Shown here one piece after another: positions 47,939 through 58,756 of a stretch of DNA of 64,000 bases. Positions within the stretch are counted from its first letter, which is position 1. Each line of letters starts with the position of its first letter. The DNA comes from Corynebacterium felinum (GTDB lineage: Bacteria; Actinomycetota; Actinomycetes; Mycobacteriales; Mycobacteriaceae). The stretch is from contig NZ_CP047209.1 of assembly GCF_030408755.1 (NCBI RefSeq), positions 310,001 to 374,000 on the forward strand. The letters are read 5' to 3'. A program made the translations under genes and the position numbers. The notes beneath the pieces were generated by a model, which was not told the DNA's origin, ran no database searches, and saw nothing but the letters and a program-made list of their open reading frames with translations.

Positions 47939-49294
47939 ATGAAGCACCGCGGCCAAGAATCCGAATTTGGGATTGGGTCAGCGTGGCGTGATGGCGACGC
48001 GCTTACTAAACTCTCGCTTGTTATTTTCGGCCTCGGCAATCTAGCGAAGAAACAGTACTTCAAAGGTGTGATGCTTTTAGGCATTGAGGTCGCGGTGATC
48101 GCGTGGTTTGCCACCATTGGTGTTGCCAAGATCCAAGCGTTGCCGGAACTTGGGGGTCAGGGGGGTCAGACTCGTGTGAAGGTGGACGGGTTTTGGACCT
48201 ATGTGAATTCTGAACCTTCTGTGGTGGTTTTGCTCAACGGCATTGCCGCGATTTGTGCTGCCTTGGTGTTTGTCTGGTTTGCTACTGTGGCGCTGCGCAG
48301 TGCTTTCAAGGCGCAGGTGCAGGTGGAAAATCATGGCAAGGCGCGTAGTTTTGTGCAGGATCTCAAGGCGTTGACTGATACTGACGCCCCGATTCTGTTT
48401 ATGTCCTTGCCTACCGCAGGCATTCTTATCTTTACTATTTTGCCGCTGATCTTCATGATCACCATGGCGTTTACCAGCTTCGATTCGAAAAACCCCACTA
48501 ATTTCCAGTGGGTTGGTTTGGAGAATTTCGGCAAGGTGTTGGGTAATGACACGGGCGTGGTCAACCTCAACATGTTCCTTGGGGTGTTGGCGTGGACGCT
48601 GGTGTGGGCGTTTTTTGCCACCTTCCTGAACTACTTCCTGGGCATGTTCCTTGCCATGCTGATTAATCGTCGCACCACCCGCGGTAAGGCGTTTTGGCGT
48701 GCGATTTTCTCCCTGTCGGTGGCGGTTCCGCAGTTCGTGTCGTTGCTGGTGCTGCGTTCGATGCTGCAGCCGCAGGGCGCGTTGAACCGCTTGTTGCAGG
48801 ATTATGGTTTGACCGATCATGCGTTGCCGTTTTTCACTGACCCTACGTGGGCGCGTGTGACGGTGATTGTGATTAATCTGTGGATCGGTATTCCGTACAC
48901 GGTGATGCAGGTGACGGGTATTTTGCAGAATATTCCGGGTGAGCTGTATGAGGCTGCGCGTCTCGACGGCGCCAGCTGGTGGCAGATTTACCGCAGCGTC
49001 ACCATGCCGTACATGTTGTTCGTGATGACCCCCTACCTGATCACCACGTTTACGGCGAATGTGAATAACTTTAACGTGATCTACATGCTTTCCGGGGGTG
49101 CGCCCACACCGGTGGGTGCGTCGGCGGGTCAAACCGACTTGCTGATTACGTGGCTGTACAAACTGACAGTGGACCGTGGCGATTACAACATTGGTGCGGT
49201 GATCGGTATTTTGACCTTCATCGTGCTTTCCAGCGTGGCGTTGGTGACGTACCGTCGTTCCGGTTCTTACCGCAATGAGGAGGGATTCCAGTGA
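47939..49294 (+). CDS. musF: Maltose importer permease MusF
   Basis: 451 residues. The frame opens at 47819, but AAAGGAG before the ATG at 47939 sets the start. About eight helices. The EAA loop that contacts the ATPase is EAARLDGASWWQIYRSVTMP. MalF-like size with an extra N-terminal part. Its stop overlaps the musG start by four bases. Confidence 0.88.
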   Translation: MKHRGQESEFGIGSAWRDGDALTKLSLVIFGLGNLAKKQYFKGVMLLGIEVAVIAWFATIGVAKIQALPELGGQGGQTRVKVDGFWTYVNSEPSVVVLLNGIAAICAALVFVWFATVALRSAFKAQVQVENHGKARSFVQDLKALTDTDAPILFMSLPTAGILIFTILPLIFMITMAFTSFDSKNPTNFQWVGLENFGKVLGNDTGVVNLNMFLGVLAWTLVWAFFATFLNYFLGMFLAMLINRRTTRGKAFWRAIFSLSVAVPQFVSLLVLRSMLQPQGALNRLLQDYGLTDHALPFFTDPTWARVTVIVINLWIGIPYTVMQVTGILQNIPGELYEAARLDGASWWQIYRSVTMPYMLFVMTPYLITTFTANVNNFNVIYMLSGGAPTPVGASAGQTDLLITWLYKLTVDRGDYNIGAVIGILTFIVLSSVALVTYRRSGSYRNEEGFQ

Positions 49295-50178
49295 GCAAGT
49301 CTCTTGATCACACTAATGCCACCTTGCACGATCAGCGCGCTTCGCGCCGGATTGCCGATGTGGCTACGCATATTTTCTTGAGCGTGTTGGCTTTTATTTG
49401 GGTGCTGCCCATTATTTGGATTGTGGCGGCATCGTTTAATAAGAACACGGCACCGTATTCGGCAACGTTTTTCCCCACGGAATACACGGTTAATAATTAC
49501 GTGGCGCTGTTTACGGAGCGCGATGTGCTGGATTTCCCCCGCATGTTTGCAAACACCTTCATCATTGCGGTATTTACCTGCATAATTTCGGTGTTCTTCG
49601 TACTCATTGTGTCGTTTAGCCTTTCGCGTATGCGCTTCCGCTTCCGCAAAATTTATATGAATATGGCCCTAATTTTGGGCATGTTCCCCGGCATTATGGC
49701 CGTGGTGGCGATCTACTTCATTTTGAAGGCGCTGGGCTTAACTAATGGTGCGGTGACCAATATCGCGCTGATCATTGTGTATTCGGCGGGTTCCGGTATG
49801 GGCTTTTATATTATGAAGGGCTATATGGATACCATTCCAAAGTCTTTGGATGAGGCCGCATATTTGGATGGTTGTACCCGCTGGCAGGTTTTCCGCCTCA
49901 TTATTCTTCCCATTAGCAAGCCGATGATTGTGTACCAGGCAATTATTGGGTTCCTCACCCCGTGGCTGGACTTCGTTTTGGCCAAAGCTATTGCGCGTAC
50001 CCAGGATAATTACACGGTTGCTTTGGGTCTGTGGAAAATGCTGGAAAAAGAGTACATTCATGATTGGTTTGCCCGTTTCGCCGCCGGTGCGGTGTGTGTT
50101 TCCATCCCGATTGTGATTCTGTTTATTGTGATGCAGCGTTATTATCAGGAGTCGATGGCTGGCTCCGTGAAGGGTTAG
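49291..50178 (+). CDS. musG: Maltose importer permease MusG
   Basis: 295 residues, MalG-like with six helices. EAA loop DEAAYLDGCTRWQVFRLIIL. The GTG start at 49291 overlaps the musF stop, indicating translational coupling. Confidence 0.88.
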   Translation: MSKSLDHTNATLHDQRASRRIADVATHIFLSVLAFIWVLPIIWIVAASFNKNTAPYSATFFPTEYTVNNYVALFTERDVLDFPRMFANTFIIAVFTCIISVFFVLIVSFSLSRMRFRFRKIYMNMALILGMFPGIMAVVAIYFILKALGLTNGAVTNIALIIVYSAGSGMGFYIMKGYMDTIPKSLDEAAYLDGCTRWQVFRLIILPISKPMIVYQAIIGFLTPWLDFVLAKAIARTQDNYTVALGLWKMLEKEYIHDWFARFAAGAVCVSIPIVILFIVMQRYYQESMAGSVKG

Positions 50179-50239
50179 CCAGCTGGTAGCTACGAGGGGC
50201 ATCTTTGTAAGGTGTCCCTTTAGCTTTTGTTAAAGAAGG

Positions 50240-50974
50240 GTGTCGAAGGTGGTATCTGAGGTCGGTCGTGGATTGCGCTTTACCCATTTGTTGCTGGTTG
50301 CGGGTGTGTGCGCGCTGTTTCATGCCGCAAGTGTGGGCGTCGAAAAGCTGTGTGTGCCGGATGTGGCAAACGCCGACTTTTCGCAGCTCACCTGGGTTGT
50401 GCTACTGGAGTTGCTCAGTTGGGCGGGGTTGCCGATCATCGCCTGGCTGTACGCAGTAGCTTTGCGACGCGCGCACCTTCACCCCCGACTGTTCGCCGCC
50501 ACCGTGGCCTATGCGCTGATCTGTGAATTCGCCTTCGACATTGGTGTTAAGGGTGCGCTGGTGGATTTTTCGGCGCAGTCGGTGATCTGGGCGCTGCCTT
50601 TATGTTTTATCGTGGCCGCGACCTATCAGTATGCTGCTAAGTTTCCCCCAGCACAGCGGATGCTTGTCACAGGAGCAGTCATTTTTGCCGCCCTCGCGTG
50701 GATCGTGATTTTCGCCGTTGGGTTGCGCGTCTCAGTCATGCTCACGGGCGCGGTGGTGTTGGTGATGTTCTGTGTTTTCTACTTCGTCAACGGCCGTGAG
50801 AACACCATGATGCTCTCAGCCGGAATGATCGGCGCCTCTTTCCTGATCACCCCAGCAATCGGTGTTGTATTCCTCCACTACCGCGCACCACTTCTGGAGG
50901 AGAAAGGCACATGGCCGAATCCGCTCTGGATAGCGCTGTATCCAGTACTACTTCTTAGCTTGGCGTTGATCTGA
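50240..50974 (+). CDS. musI: MusI-like membrane protein of the maltose importer
   Basis: 244 residues with about six to seven hydrophobic helices (TraX-like). In C. glutamicum a small integral membrane protein, MusI, encoded with the permeases is needed for maltose uptake. The position 61 bp after musG is the main support. The GTG at 50240 is used; the GTG at 50249 is an alternative. Its role in transport is unusual for the ABC importer family. Confidence 0.75.
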   Translation: MSKVVSEVGRGLRFTHLLLVAGVCALFHAASVGVEKLCVPDVANADFSQLTWVVLLELLSWAGLPIIAWLYAVALRRAHLHPRLFAATVAYALICEFAFDIGVKGALVDFSAQSVIWALPLCFIVAATYQYAAKFPPAQRMLVTGAVIFAALAWIVIFAVGLRVSVMLTGAVVLVMFCVFYFVNGRENTMMLSAGMIGASFLITPAIGVVFLHYRAPLLEEKGTWPNPLWIALYPVLLLSLALI

Positions 50975-51033
50975 TTGACAGGTTAACTTCGCGTAGGACT
51001 CTTCACGAAACCTGCAGGGAGTTTTCCTGTCGT

Positions 51034-51053
51034 CCCCCTTGTGCTTGAGGGGG
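51034..51053 (+). terminator. Terminator-like hairpin after musI
   Basis: CCCCCTT and GAGGGGG pair around a short loop. There is no T-run, so it may be weak. Confidence 0.4.
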
Positions 51054-51234
51054 AGAAACTTCATGCCATGACACACGTTACTGAGAACAAATTCAAGTGC
51101 CTACGATAAGGCGGTCACGCTAGTGCAGGAATGTGTAAAAGTATTGAACCAAGCGTGACGGACACGTGTACGTTCGCTTATTGTCAATTACTTGTGAAAA
51201 TTGGGGGTAGTTGGGGGTGTTTTGTAGGTGTGTG

Positions 51235-52221
51235 TTATTGCATTAATTCGTTGATGAGGGTTGTGTTTCCTTGGTGCTCGGGGGTGTTGGTGAGATTGAA
51301 GTAGACCTCAGGTTCAGGCGTGCGTACGCGTGGGCGTTGGTGTCTAAATCGTGTGGGGTTTTGTTCGTAGAGCCGTTGTTTGGCGGAGTTGCGTATTGCC
51401 CAGGTTCCTTTCCAGGTGTTGGTTAGTATTTGGTGTGGGGTGAAAAACTCGAGTGCTGAATGCGCGCGTGTGGTGTTGTAGTAGTCTACCCAGGTGCGTA
51501 TCCAGTTTCGGGCGTGGTTTTTATCCTCGAAAACTTTCGGGTAGGTGGGATCGTTTTTCAAGGTGGCAAAGGATGATTCCACGTGGGGGTTATCGTCACT
51601 GATGCGTGGGCGTGAATGTGATCGAACAATGCCATGGGTTTGGCAGAATTGCTGCATTTTTCTTGATTTCATTGAAGTCCCGTTATCGGAATGGATCATT
51701 TCAACCTGATGGCCTTGTTTGGTAGCAGTGGCGATGATCTGGGTGAAGATTTCTTCGGCGACAGTGGTGTTGGGCTGGTCATCAATACCCCATCCGACGA
51801 TGGCGCGTGAATACAGGTCCACAACACAGTGCAGATACGTATTGTGCCCTCGTGTAAGTAGTGGCAGTGTGGTGATATCCCACACCAGGGTTTGATACGG
51901 TTTGGTCGCAACAAGCTGTGGCGGGGTTGTCCGCGGTGTTTTACTCACACGCACAGCGGTGGTTTTAGGTCCACGGCTGACACACGTAGGTGTCTTTGAC
52001 ATACGGTAGTAGCTGCTTAAACTTGCCAAGACCTGCCCGTGATCCCACTGCTGGTAGTACACCTGTTGGATGGGTACTTCTGGTGTGGCATCAAGTTGTT
52101 TGCAGATCAGTGTACGTTCCTGGTCTGTGAGCATCACGTCTTTACGCCGCAACCGATGCGGGGTGGGTTGTGTTGCGTCGATAGCCTGGATGAAGGCGTT
52201 CATGCAGGCTAGAAGGCGCAA
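51235..52221 (-). pseudogene. IS3-family transposase OrfB
   Basis: rve-type integrase with the DDE triad visible: LVWDITTLPL, IHSDNGTS and NPHVESSFATLKND (Glu). The apparent N-terminus is not family-like. A better one (DLSLFYALVDLTIPKTRCHK) lies in another frame between 52327 and about 52190, so a frame change near 52150-52210 has probably broken the gene. The C-terminus is intact. Confidence 0.75.
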
Positions 52222-52326
52222 GCCCAGTAAGCTTGTGGCATCGTGTTTTTGGTATGGTCAAATCAACCAAAGCGTAGAACAAGGAAAGATCTTCGGTTAC
52301 GAACGCATCGAAACGTTCTTGTTGTT

Positions 52327-52809
52327 CTACTGTGAGGATTTTTCCGCCTTGCCGTGTGGCTCGCCAAGATCGTGCAAGACGGCAATAGCTTTTCCCAACG
52401 CATCAGCAGCCTTTTCCCACTTACTAGCCTCAGCATCTTTTAATGCAAGTTGGCGGGCAAATTCTTTCCGATCACGCTCAGCTTGAGCGCTATGTTCAGC
52501 AAGCTTACGAACCAACTTTTCCTGTTCCCGCTCGGCTTGGGCTTGCTGCTGGGCTAAAAGCTCTCGGAGTCGTTGTACCTCTGAAATATCACGCTTTGTC
52601 ATACTCCCAGTCTTACGGGGAAAACGCTCATTGTCGAGATCACCATCAGCCAACGCAGAAATCCACTTCCGAATCACATGCGGACGCAGCCCTAAACTTT
52701 CAGCATAAGGAGTCTTCTCACCCCGCCGTAGCTTGACATAACGCAACGCAATCTCACGCTGCTGCGCGGGGGTAAACGACGAAGCCACAACATGAACTTC
52801 CATACTCAT
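52327..52809 (-). CDS. IS3-family OrfA, helix-turn-helix protein
   Basis: 160 residues. The N-terminal HTH (FTPAQQREIALRYVKL, then SLGLRPHVIRKWISAL) is of the transposase 8 type. A long coiled coil (about 75-140) would mediate multimerisation. It normally fuses with OrfB by -1 frameshifting. Confidence 0.8.
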   Translation of the reverse strand: MSMEVHVVASSFTPAQQREIALRYVKLRRGEKTPYAESLGLRPHVIRKWISALADGDLDNERFPRKTGSMTKRDISEVQRLRELLAQQQAQAEREQEKLVRKLAEHSAQAERDRKEFARQLALKDAEASKWEKAADALGKAIAVLHDLGEPHGKAEKSSQ

Positions 52810-52850
52810 GAATCCTTCCTAGAAACCATTCACAAGTAGTCTGACAATTA

Positions 52851-53201
52851 TTGCCAGTGGACGGATTTAGGGGACAACTCTGTGAGATGGACTGTGGTGC
52901 ACGTACAGGAGTAATGGTGGGATGTGCGCTTAAATTGGGTGAATCTGTCACTATTACCTACAAAACCTTGCTCTGGGGGCATAAGAAGAGCGATCGTCTT
53001 CACCGGCGTTATTGCAATGAGGCAAGGCGAGCGACCATTGATAAAATCTACTTTTCTTCTTCCCCCAGAGGACTAGGTCCAGTGAAAGTAGAGATAGAAA
53101 AGGTTCGTTGGGATAGGAAAACTGAAAAGCAGGTGGTGAAAAAGAAAACTATGCGACTATGGGGATGGCGGCATACTACACTTTTGTTAAAGCCGAAGTG
53201 A
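52851..53201 (+). CDS. Hypothetical protein fragment next to the IS
   Basis: 116 codons, open from just beyond the IS right end, with four Cys in the first half and a basic C-terminus (TEKQVVKKKTMRLWGWRHT). It has no ribosome site. A good terminator lies 84 bp downstream. It may be the 3' part of a gene cut by the IS3 element, but no matching 5' part is visible on the other side. No family recognised. Confidence 0.35.
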   Translation: MPVDGFRGQLCEMDCGARTGVMVGCALKLGESVTITYKTLLWGHKKSDRLHRRYCNEARRATIDKIYFSSSPRGLGPVKVEIEKVRWDRKTEKQVVKKKTMRLWGWRHTTLLLKPK

Positions 53202-53284
53202 GGTGGCGGCGTAACTCCCATTTTTAAAGACGCATCGATGTAGTTTATAGAATGATAGGGACGCTCATTTTGTCAAGATCCCGT

Positions 53285-53323
53285 GGCGAGGTTTCATCAG
53301 GATAGTTAAAACCTCGCCTTTTA
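53285..53323 (+). terminator. Terminator
   Basis: GGCGAGGTTT pairs with AAACCTCGCC, followed by TTTTAATTT. It closes the transcript of the hypothetical fragment. Confidence 0.75.
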
Positions 53324-53519
53324 ATTTATATGGTGAGGAAGAACCTAGTTTTTGAAAAAACTATGGGGCTCAACGTTGTGGCATTTTTAGAACGGGAGTA
53401 TCAATCGTCAAGGAGCAAGAGTAATTTGATGGGCGTAGGAACATTGAGTCCCTTAAACCCTTACAGCGAGTGAACTTATGGTGCCTGAGATTTGATACGC
53501 ACGGGCAAGAATTTTTAAT

Positions 53520-53549
53520 TTGACTTTGCTGGCGGTTGTTCTGTAGAGT
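53520..53549 (+). promoter_or_regulatory. Promoter of the rpsL-rpsG transcript
   Basis: -35 TTGACT (53520-53525), 18-bp spacer, -10 TAGAGT (53544-53549). It gives a leader of about 265 nt before rpsL. Confidence 0.75.
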
Positions 53550-53681
53550 TGCCCGATAGTCCCACATGTATTTGTTGGGAGCCTCAAGTTTTGCCTAGCC
53601 GCGCTAGGAAGTAAGAGTTTATCCGATTGGGTAGATTTCTTCAGAACTTGGAGGAACACACGGAAGCGGCCCCGGAAAAGA

Positions 53682-53707
53682 GCCCCTATTTTCGTTTGTA
53701 TAGGGGC
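53682..53707 (+). promoter_or_regulatory. Hairpin in the rpsL leader
   Basis: GCCCCTAT and ATAGGGGC pair perfectly around a 10-base loop, 114 bp before rpsL. No T-run follows. It may be an attenuator or binding site. Confidence 0.5.
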
Positions 53708-53820
53708 AGGTAGCGGTGGATGTGTGTTGCTAGGCAAAATCTGAACGCGAAAAATTCTCTACCACCGTGCTTGAAGTGTGGTGGTTGGAGGAAAAACCGA
53801 AAAATATAGAAAGACGGTTC

Positions 53821-54192
53821 ATGCCAACTATTCAGCAGCTGGTCCGTAAGGGCCGCCACGATAAGACTGCAAAGGTGAAGACCGCAGCGCTGAAGGGTTC
53901 CCCACAGCGTCGTGGCGTGTGCACCCGTGTGTACACCACCACCCCTAAGAAGCCTAACTCTGCACTGCGTAAGGTCGCTCGTGTGCGCCTGACCTCCGGC
54001 ATTGAGGTTTCCGCATACATCCCAGGTGAGGGCCACAACCTCCAGGAGCACTCCATGGTGTTGGTTCGCGGTGGTCGTGTGAAGGACCTCCCAGGTGTTC
54101 GTTACAAGATCATCCGCGGTGCGCTTGACACCCAGGGTGTTAAGGATCGCAAGCAGGCTCGTTCCCGCTACGGCGCAAAGAAGGAGAAGTAA
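53821..54192 (+). CDS. rpsL: 30S ribosomal protein S12
   Basis: 123 residues from the ATG at 53821, after [22 protein letters not shown] and [13 protein letters not shown] keep both Lys positions whose replacement gives streptomycin resistance. Upstream in-frame codons to 53767 are not S12-like. Confidence 0.97.
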   Translation: MPTIQQLVRKGRHDKTAKVKTAALKGSPQRRGVCTRVYTTTPKKPNSALRKVARVRLTSGIEVSAYIPGEGHNLQEHSMVLVRGGRVKDLPGVRYKIIRGALDTQGVKDRKQARSRYGAKKEK

Positions 54193-54197
54193 TCTAA

Positions 54198-54665
<468 letters not shown>

Positions 54666-55016
54666 TCATCGGCACTACCGTCTTCGCAATGACCCAGCTA
54701 AGCAAAACTCGCCCCCGCAGACACTGCACGTATCTGTGCTTTGTCTCATCGTGAGCTTTCTTCGCTGGGTCAAACGTCTATAACAGGCAGACGGTAAAGC
54801 TTTTTGTAAAATGCCGCACATTCTTCCATTACGGCCTGAGATTTTGGGCTGTGATGGGGGGAAATTACACAGTTGGTTTTTATACAGAAGCTCGAAGATT
54901 CAGCCAAATTTTGGCAGAATTGAACAGAAACTATCCGTACAGTGGTTTTCATCTTGACTTTTCTACCCAGAAAGATTTTCCCAAGATGATTCCCAGCTAC
55001 ATAAGTTAGGACTACA
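54666..55016. other. rpsG-fusA intergenic region
   Basis: About 350 bp, no gene. TGACCCAGC (54690-54698) and GCTGGGTCA (54764-54772) form a 9-bp stem around a 65-base loop, a possible terminator or regulatory fold. The fusA promoter should be in the A+T-rich part after 54840. Confidence 0.45.
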
Positions 55017-57143
55017 GTGGCACCTCAAGAAGTGCTTAAGGATCTGAACCGGGTCCGCAACATCGGCATCATGGCCCACATCGATGCTGGTAAGACCACC
55101 ACCACCGAGCGTATCCTCTTCTACACCGGCATCAACCGTAAGGTCGGCGAGACCCACGACGGTGCATCCACCACCGACTGGATGGAGCAGGAGAAGGAAC
55201 GCGGCATCACCATTACGTCCGCTGCCGTGACCTGTTTCTGGAACAACAACCAGATCAACATCATCGACACCCCAGGTCACGTTGACTTCACCGTTGAGGT
55301 TGAGCGTTCCCTGCGTGTTCTCGACGGCGCAGTTGCTGTTTTCGACGGCAAGGAAGGCGTTGAGCCACAGTCCGAGCAGGTGTGGCGTCAGGCTGCAAAG
55401 TACGACGTTCCTCGTATCTGCTTCGTGAACAAGATGGACAAGCTCGGTGCTGACTTCTACTTCACCGTTCAGACCATCATCGACCGCCTGGGCGCTAAGC
55501 CTTTGGTTCTGCAGCTGCCAATCGGCGCTGAGGACGACTTCGACGGCGTTGTCGACCTGATCAACATGCGTGCTATCACCTGGCGCGGCAAGGTTGAGAC
55601 CGGTGCTGAGCCAACCTACGAAGAGATCCCAGCTGACCTTCAGGACAAGGCTGAGGAGTATCGCGAGAAGCTTCTCGAGGCTGTTGCTGAGTCTGACGAA
55701 GAGCTCATGGAGAAGTACTTCGGTGGCGAAGAGCTCACCGTTGAGGAAATCAAGGCAGCCATCCGCAAGATGACCGTCAACTCCGAGATCTACCCAGTTC
55801 TGTGTGGTACCGCATACCGCAACAAGGGTGTTCAGCCGCTTCTCGACGCCGTCATCGACTACCTGCCAAACCCACTGGACATCGGTGAAGTTGTTGGCCA
55901 CGCAGTTGGCGACGAGTCCACCAAGGTTGTGCGTAAGCCTTCCATCGACGAGCCTTTCGCAGCACTTGCCTTCAAGATCGCGGTTCACCCATTCTTCGGT
56001 AAGCTGACCTTCGTTCGCGTGTACTCCGGTGTTGTTGAGCCTGGTACCCAGGTTGCTAACTCCACCAAGGGTAAGAAGGAGCGCATCGGTAAGCTGTTCC
56101 AGATGCACGCCAACAAGGAGAACCCTGTTGACGAAGCATCCGCAGGTAACATCTACGCCTTCATTGGTCTGAAGGACACCACCACCGGTGATACCCTTTG
56201 TGATTCCAACAACCAGATCATCCTGGAGTCCATGGACTTCCCAGATCCTGTGATTAAGGTTTCCATTGAGCCTAAGACCAAGTCTGACCAGGAGAAGCTG
56301 GGCGTTGCTATCCAGAAGCTCGCTGAAGAGGACCCAACCTTCACCGTTGAGCTGGACGAAGAGTCCGGCCAGACCGTGATCGGCGGCATGGGCGAGCTGC
56401 ACCTGGACGTTCTTGTTGACCGTATGCGTCGCGAGTTCAAGGTTGAGGCTAACGTTGGTAACCCACAGGTTGCTTACCGTGAGACCATCCGTAAGGCTGT
56501 TGAGAAGATCGAGTACACCCACAAGAAGCAGACCGGTGGTTCCGGTCAGTTCGCTAAGGTGATCATCGCTCTGGAGCCTTACGCTCCTGAGGCTGATGAG
56601 CTCGAAGAGGGCCAGTCCGCAATCTACGCATTCGAGAACGCTGTTACCGGTGGTCGTGTTCCTAAGGAATACATCCCATCTGTTGACGCTGGTATCCAGG
56701 ATGCAATGCAGTACGGCTACCTCGCAGGCTTCCCACTGGTGAACATCAAGGCAACCCTGCTCGATGGTGCTTACCACGAGGTTGACTCCTCCGAAATGGC
56801 CTTCAAGTTGGCTGGTTCCCAGGCACTGAAGGAAGGCGTTGCTAAGGCAAAGCCAGTTCTTCTGGAGCCTGTGATGGCTGTTGAGGTTATCACCCCTGAG
56901 GAGTACATGGGCGACGTTATCGGCGATATTAACTCTCGCCGTGGCCAGATCGCTTCCATGGATGATCGTGCTGGTGCAAAGGTCGTTAAGGCTCGCGTTC
57001 CACTGTCTGAGATGTTCGGTTACGTTGGTGACCTGCGTTCGAAGACTCAGGGCCGCGCTAACTACTCCATGATCTTCGATTCCTACGCTGAGGTTCCTAC
57101 CAACGTAGCTACCGAGATCATCGCTGAGCGTACCGGTAACTAA
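55017..57143 (+). CDS. fusA: Elongation factor G
   Basis: 708 residues, GTG start. G1 [16 protein letters not shown]2 [11 protein letters not shown]3 DTPGHVDF, G4 [10 protein letters not shown], and domains II-V complete. It drives translocation on the ribosome. Translationally optimised codons. Confidence 0.98.
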   Translation: MAPQEVLKDLNRVRNIGIMAHIDAGKTTTTERILFYTGINRKVGETHDGASTTDWMEQEKERGITITSAAVTCFWNNNQINIIDTPGHVDFTVEVERSLRVLDGAVAVFDGKEGVEPQSEQVWRQAAKYDVPRICFVNKMDKLGADFYFTVQTIIDRLGAKPLVLQLPIGAEDDFDGVVDLINMRAITWRGKVETGAEPTYEEIPADLQDKAEEYREKLLEAVAESDEELMEKYFGGEELTVEEIKAAIRKMTVNSEIYPVLCGTAYRNKGVQPLLDAVIDYLPNPLDIGEVVGHAVGDESTKVVRKPSIDEPFAALAFKIAVHPFFGKLTFVRVYSGVVEPGTQVANSTKGKKERIGKLFQMHANKENPVDEASAGNIYAFIGLKDTTTGDTLCDSNNQIILESMDFPDPVIKVSIEPKTKSDQEKLGVAIQKLAEEDPTFTVELDEESGQTVIGGMGELHLDVLVDRMRREFKVEANVGNPQVAYRETIRKAVEKIEYTHKKQTGGSGQFAKVIIALEPYAPEADELEEGQSAIYAFENAVTGGRVPKEYIPSVDAGIQDAMQYGYLAGFPLVNIKATLLDGAYHEVDSSEMAFKLAGSQALKEGVAKAKPVLLEPVMAVEVITPEEYMGDVIGDINSRRGQIASMDDRAGAKVVKARVPLSEMFGYVGDLRSKTQGRANYSMIFDSYAEVPTNVATEIIAERTGN

Positions 57144-57165
57144 AGTTTCGTTACCCCTTTTGGTT

Positions 57166-57218
57166 GGATAGTTTTCCCCACGTGTTGTGGGGAAAGCCCA
57201 GTTACATGGAACTATCCA
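57166..57218 (+). terminator. Nested hairpin after fusA
   Basis: Inner stem TTTCCCCAC gtgtt GTGGGGAAA within outer arms GGATAGTT / AACTATCC. Confidence 0.8.
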
Positions 57219-57375
57219 GCGTTGCTGGGGTAGCGGCTTGCACAGCGTTAACAAAGGGAACTTTGTAGGTTGTGTTGGCCGTTACCCTAGTAGATCCTTG
57301 AATTGTTTCACGGTTGGTTTGAAAATTATGCCAATGGAACTTAGGATCATGTAACTGGCACATGTAATAGCTGTA

Positions 57376-57406
57376 TTGCCATGGCTGCCGAATTAGTGGC
57401 TAGAAT
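57376..57406 (+). promoter_or_regulatory. Candidate tuf promoter
   Basis: TTGCCA (57376-57381), 19-bp spacer, TAGAAT (57401-57406); start about 65 bp before tuf. Confidence 0.55.
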
Positions 57407-57472
57407 ATACAGCACTTATCAACTCCGTGGCTGCGAGTTTCGTAGCCACCACGAAGTCCAGGAGGACAACTA

Positions 57473-58663
57473 GTGGCAAAGGCAAAGTTCGAGCGTACTA
57501 AGCCTCACGTAAACATCGGTACCATTGGTCACGTTGACCACGGTAAGACCACCACCACCGCAGCTATCACCAAGGTTCTGGCTGACACCTACCCAGACCT
57601 GAACCAGGCTTTCGCTTTCGACGCTATTGACAAGGCGCCGGAAGAGAAGGAGCGCGGCATCACCATTAACATCTCCCACGTGGAGTACCAGACCGAGAAG
57701 CGCCACTACGCACACGTTGACGCTCCAGGTCACGCCGACTACATCAAGAACATGATCACCGGCGCTGCACAGATGGACGGTGCTATTCTGGTTGTTGCTG
57801 CTACCGACGGCCCAATGCCTCAGACCCGTGAGCACGTTCTGCTCGCTCGCCAGGTTGGCGTTCCTTACATCCTCGTTGCTCTGAACAAGTGCGACATGGT
57901 TGATGATGAGGAAATCATCGAGCTGGTTGAGATGGAAGTTCGTGAGCTGCTGGCTGAGCAGGATTACGATGAGGAAGCTCCAATCATTCACATCTCCGCT
58001 CTGAAGGCTCTTGAGGGCGATGAGAAGTGGACCGAGTCCATCCGCGAGCTCATGCAGGCTTGTGATGACTCCATCCCAGATCCAATCCGTGAGACCGAGA
58101 AGCCATTCCTCATGCCTATTGAGGATATCTTCACCATCACCGGCCGTGGCACCGTTGTGACCGGTCGTGTTGAGCGCGGTCAGCTGAACGTCAACGAGGA
58201 CGTTGAGATCATCGGTATCAAGGAGAAGGCTATCTCCACCACCGTTACCGGTATCGAGATGTTCCGCAAGCTGCTCGATTACACCGAGGCTGGCGACAAC
58301 TGTGGTCTGCTGCTTCGTGGTATCAAGCGCGAAGATGTTGAGCGTGGCCAGGTTGTTGTTAAGCCAGGCGCTTACACCCCTCACACCGAGTTCGAGGGCT
58401 CTGTCTACGTTCTGTCCAAGGACGAGGGTGGCCGCCACACCCCATTCTTCGACAACTACCGCCCACAGTTCTACTTCCGCACCACCGACGTTACCGGTGT
58501 TGTGAAGCTTCCTGAGGGCACCGAGATGGTTATGCCTGGCGACAACGTCGACATGACCGTCACCCTGATTCAGCCTGTTGCTATGGACGAGGGTCTGCGT
58601 TTCGCTATCCGCGAGGGCTCCCGCACCGTTGGCGCTGGTCGTGTCACCAAGATCATCAAGTAA
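57473..58663 (+). CDS. tuf: Elongation factor Tu
   Basis: 396 residues, GTG start after [29 protein letters not shown] and NKCDMVDD are the GTP-site motifs; [12 protein letters not shown] is domain II. Delivers aminoacyl-tRNA to the ribosome. Own promoter and terminator. Confidence 0.98.
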   Translation: MAKAKFERTKPHVNIGTIGHVDHGKTTTTAAITKVLADTYPDLNQAFAFDAIDKAPEEKERGITINISHVEYQTEKRHYAHVDAPGHADYIKNMITGAAQMDGAILVVAATDGPMPQTREHVLLARQVGVPYILVALNKCDMVDDEEIIELVEMEVRELLAEQDYDEEAPIIHISALKALEGDEKWTESIRELMQACDDSIPDPIRETEKPFLMPIEDIFTITGRGTVVTGRVERGQLNVNEDVEIIGIKEKAISTTVTGIEMFRKLLDYTEAGDNCGLLLRGIKREDVERGQVVVKPGAYTPHTEFEGSVYVLSKDEGGRHTPFFDNYRPQFYFRTTDVTGVVKLPEGTEMVMPGDNVDMTVTLIQPVAMDEGLRFAIREGSRTVGAGRVTKIIK

Positions 58664-58697
58664 TGATCTTTTGCACCGCTAGGTGCGCCTAAAGATT

Positions 58698-58733
58698 GCC
58701 GCTCCTCCCTTTTTGGGTGGGGCGGCTTTCTCC
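58698..58733 (+). terminator. Terminator after tuf
   Basis: GCCGC..CC.CCC ttttt GGG.GG..CGGC, followed by TTTCT. Confidence 0.85.
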
Positions 58734-58756
58734 ATTGTTGTAGGGAAGGTGGTTGT

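Larger units (their letters stand above)
51182..52846 (-). mobile_element. IS3-family insertion sequence, probably decayed
   Basis: About 1.67 kb. Ends read TGTCA...TACTTGTGAA (left) and its complement (right), with the TG..CA tips of IS3 elements. Two overlapping-type genes lie on the minus strand. No clear target duplication. The transposase gene carries an extra frame change, so the copy is probably inactive. Confidence 0.75.
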
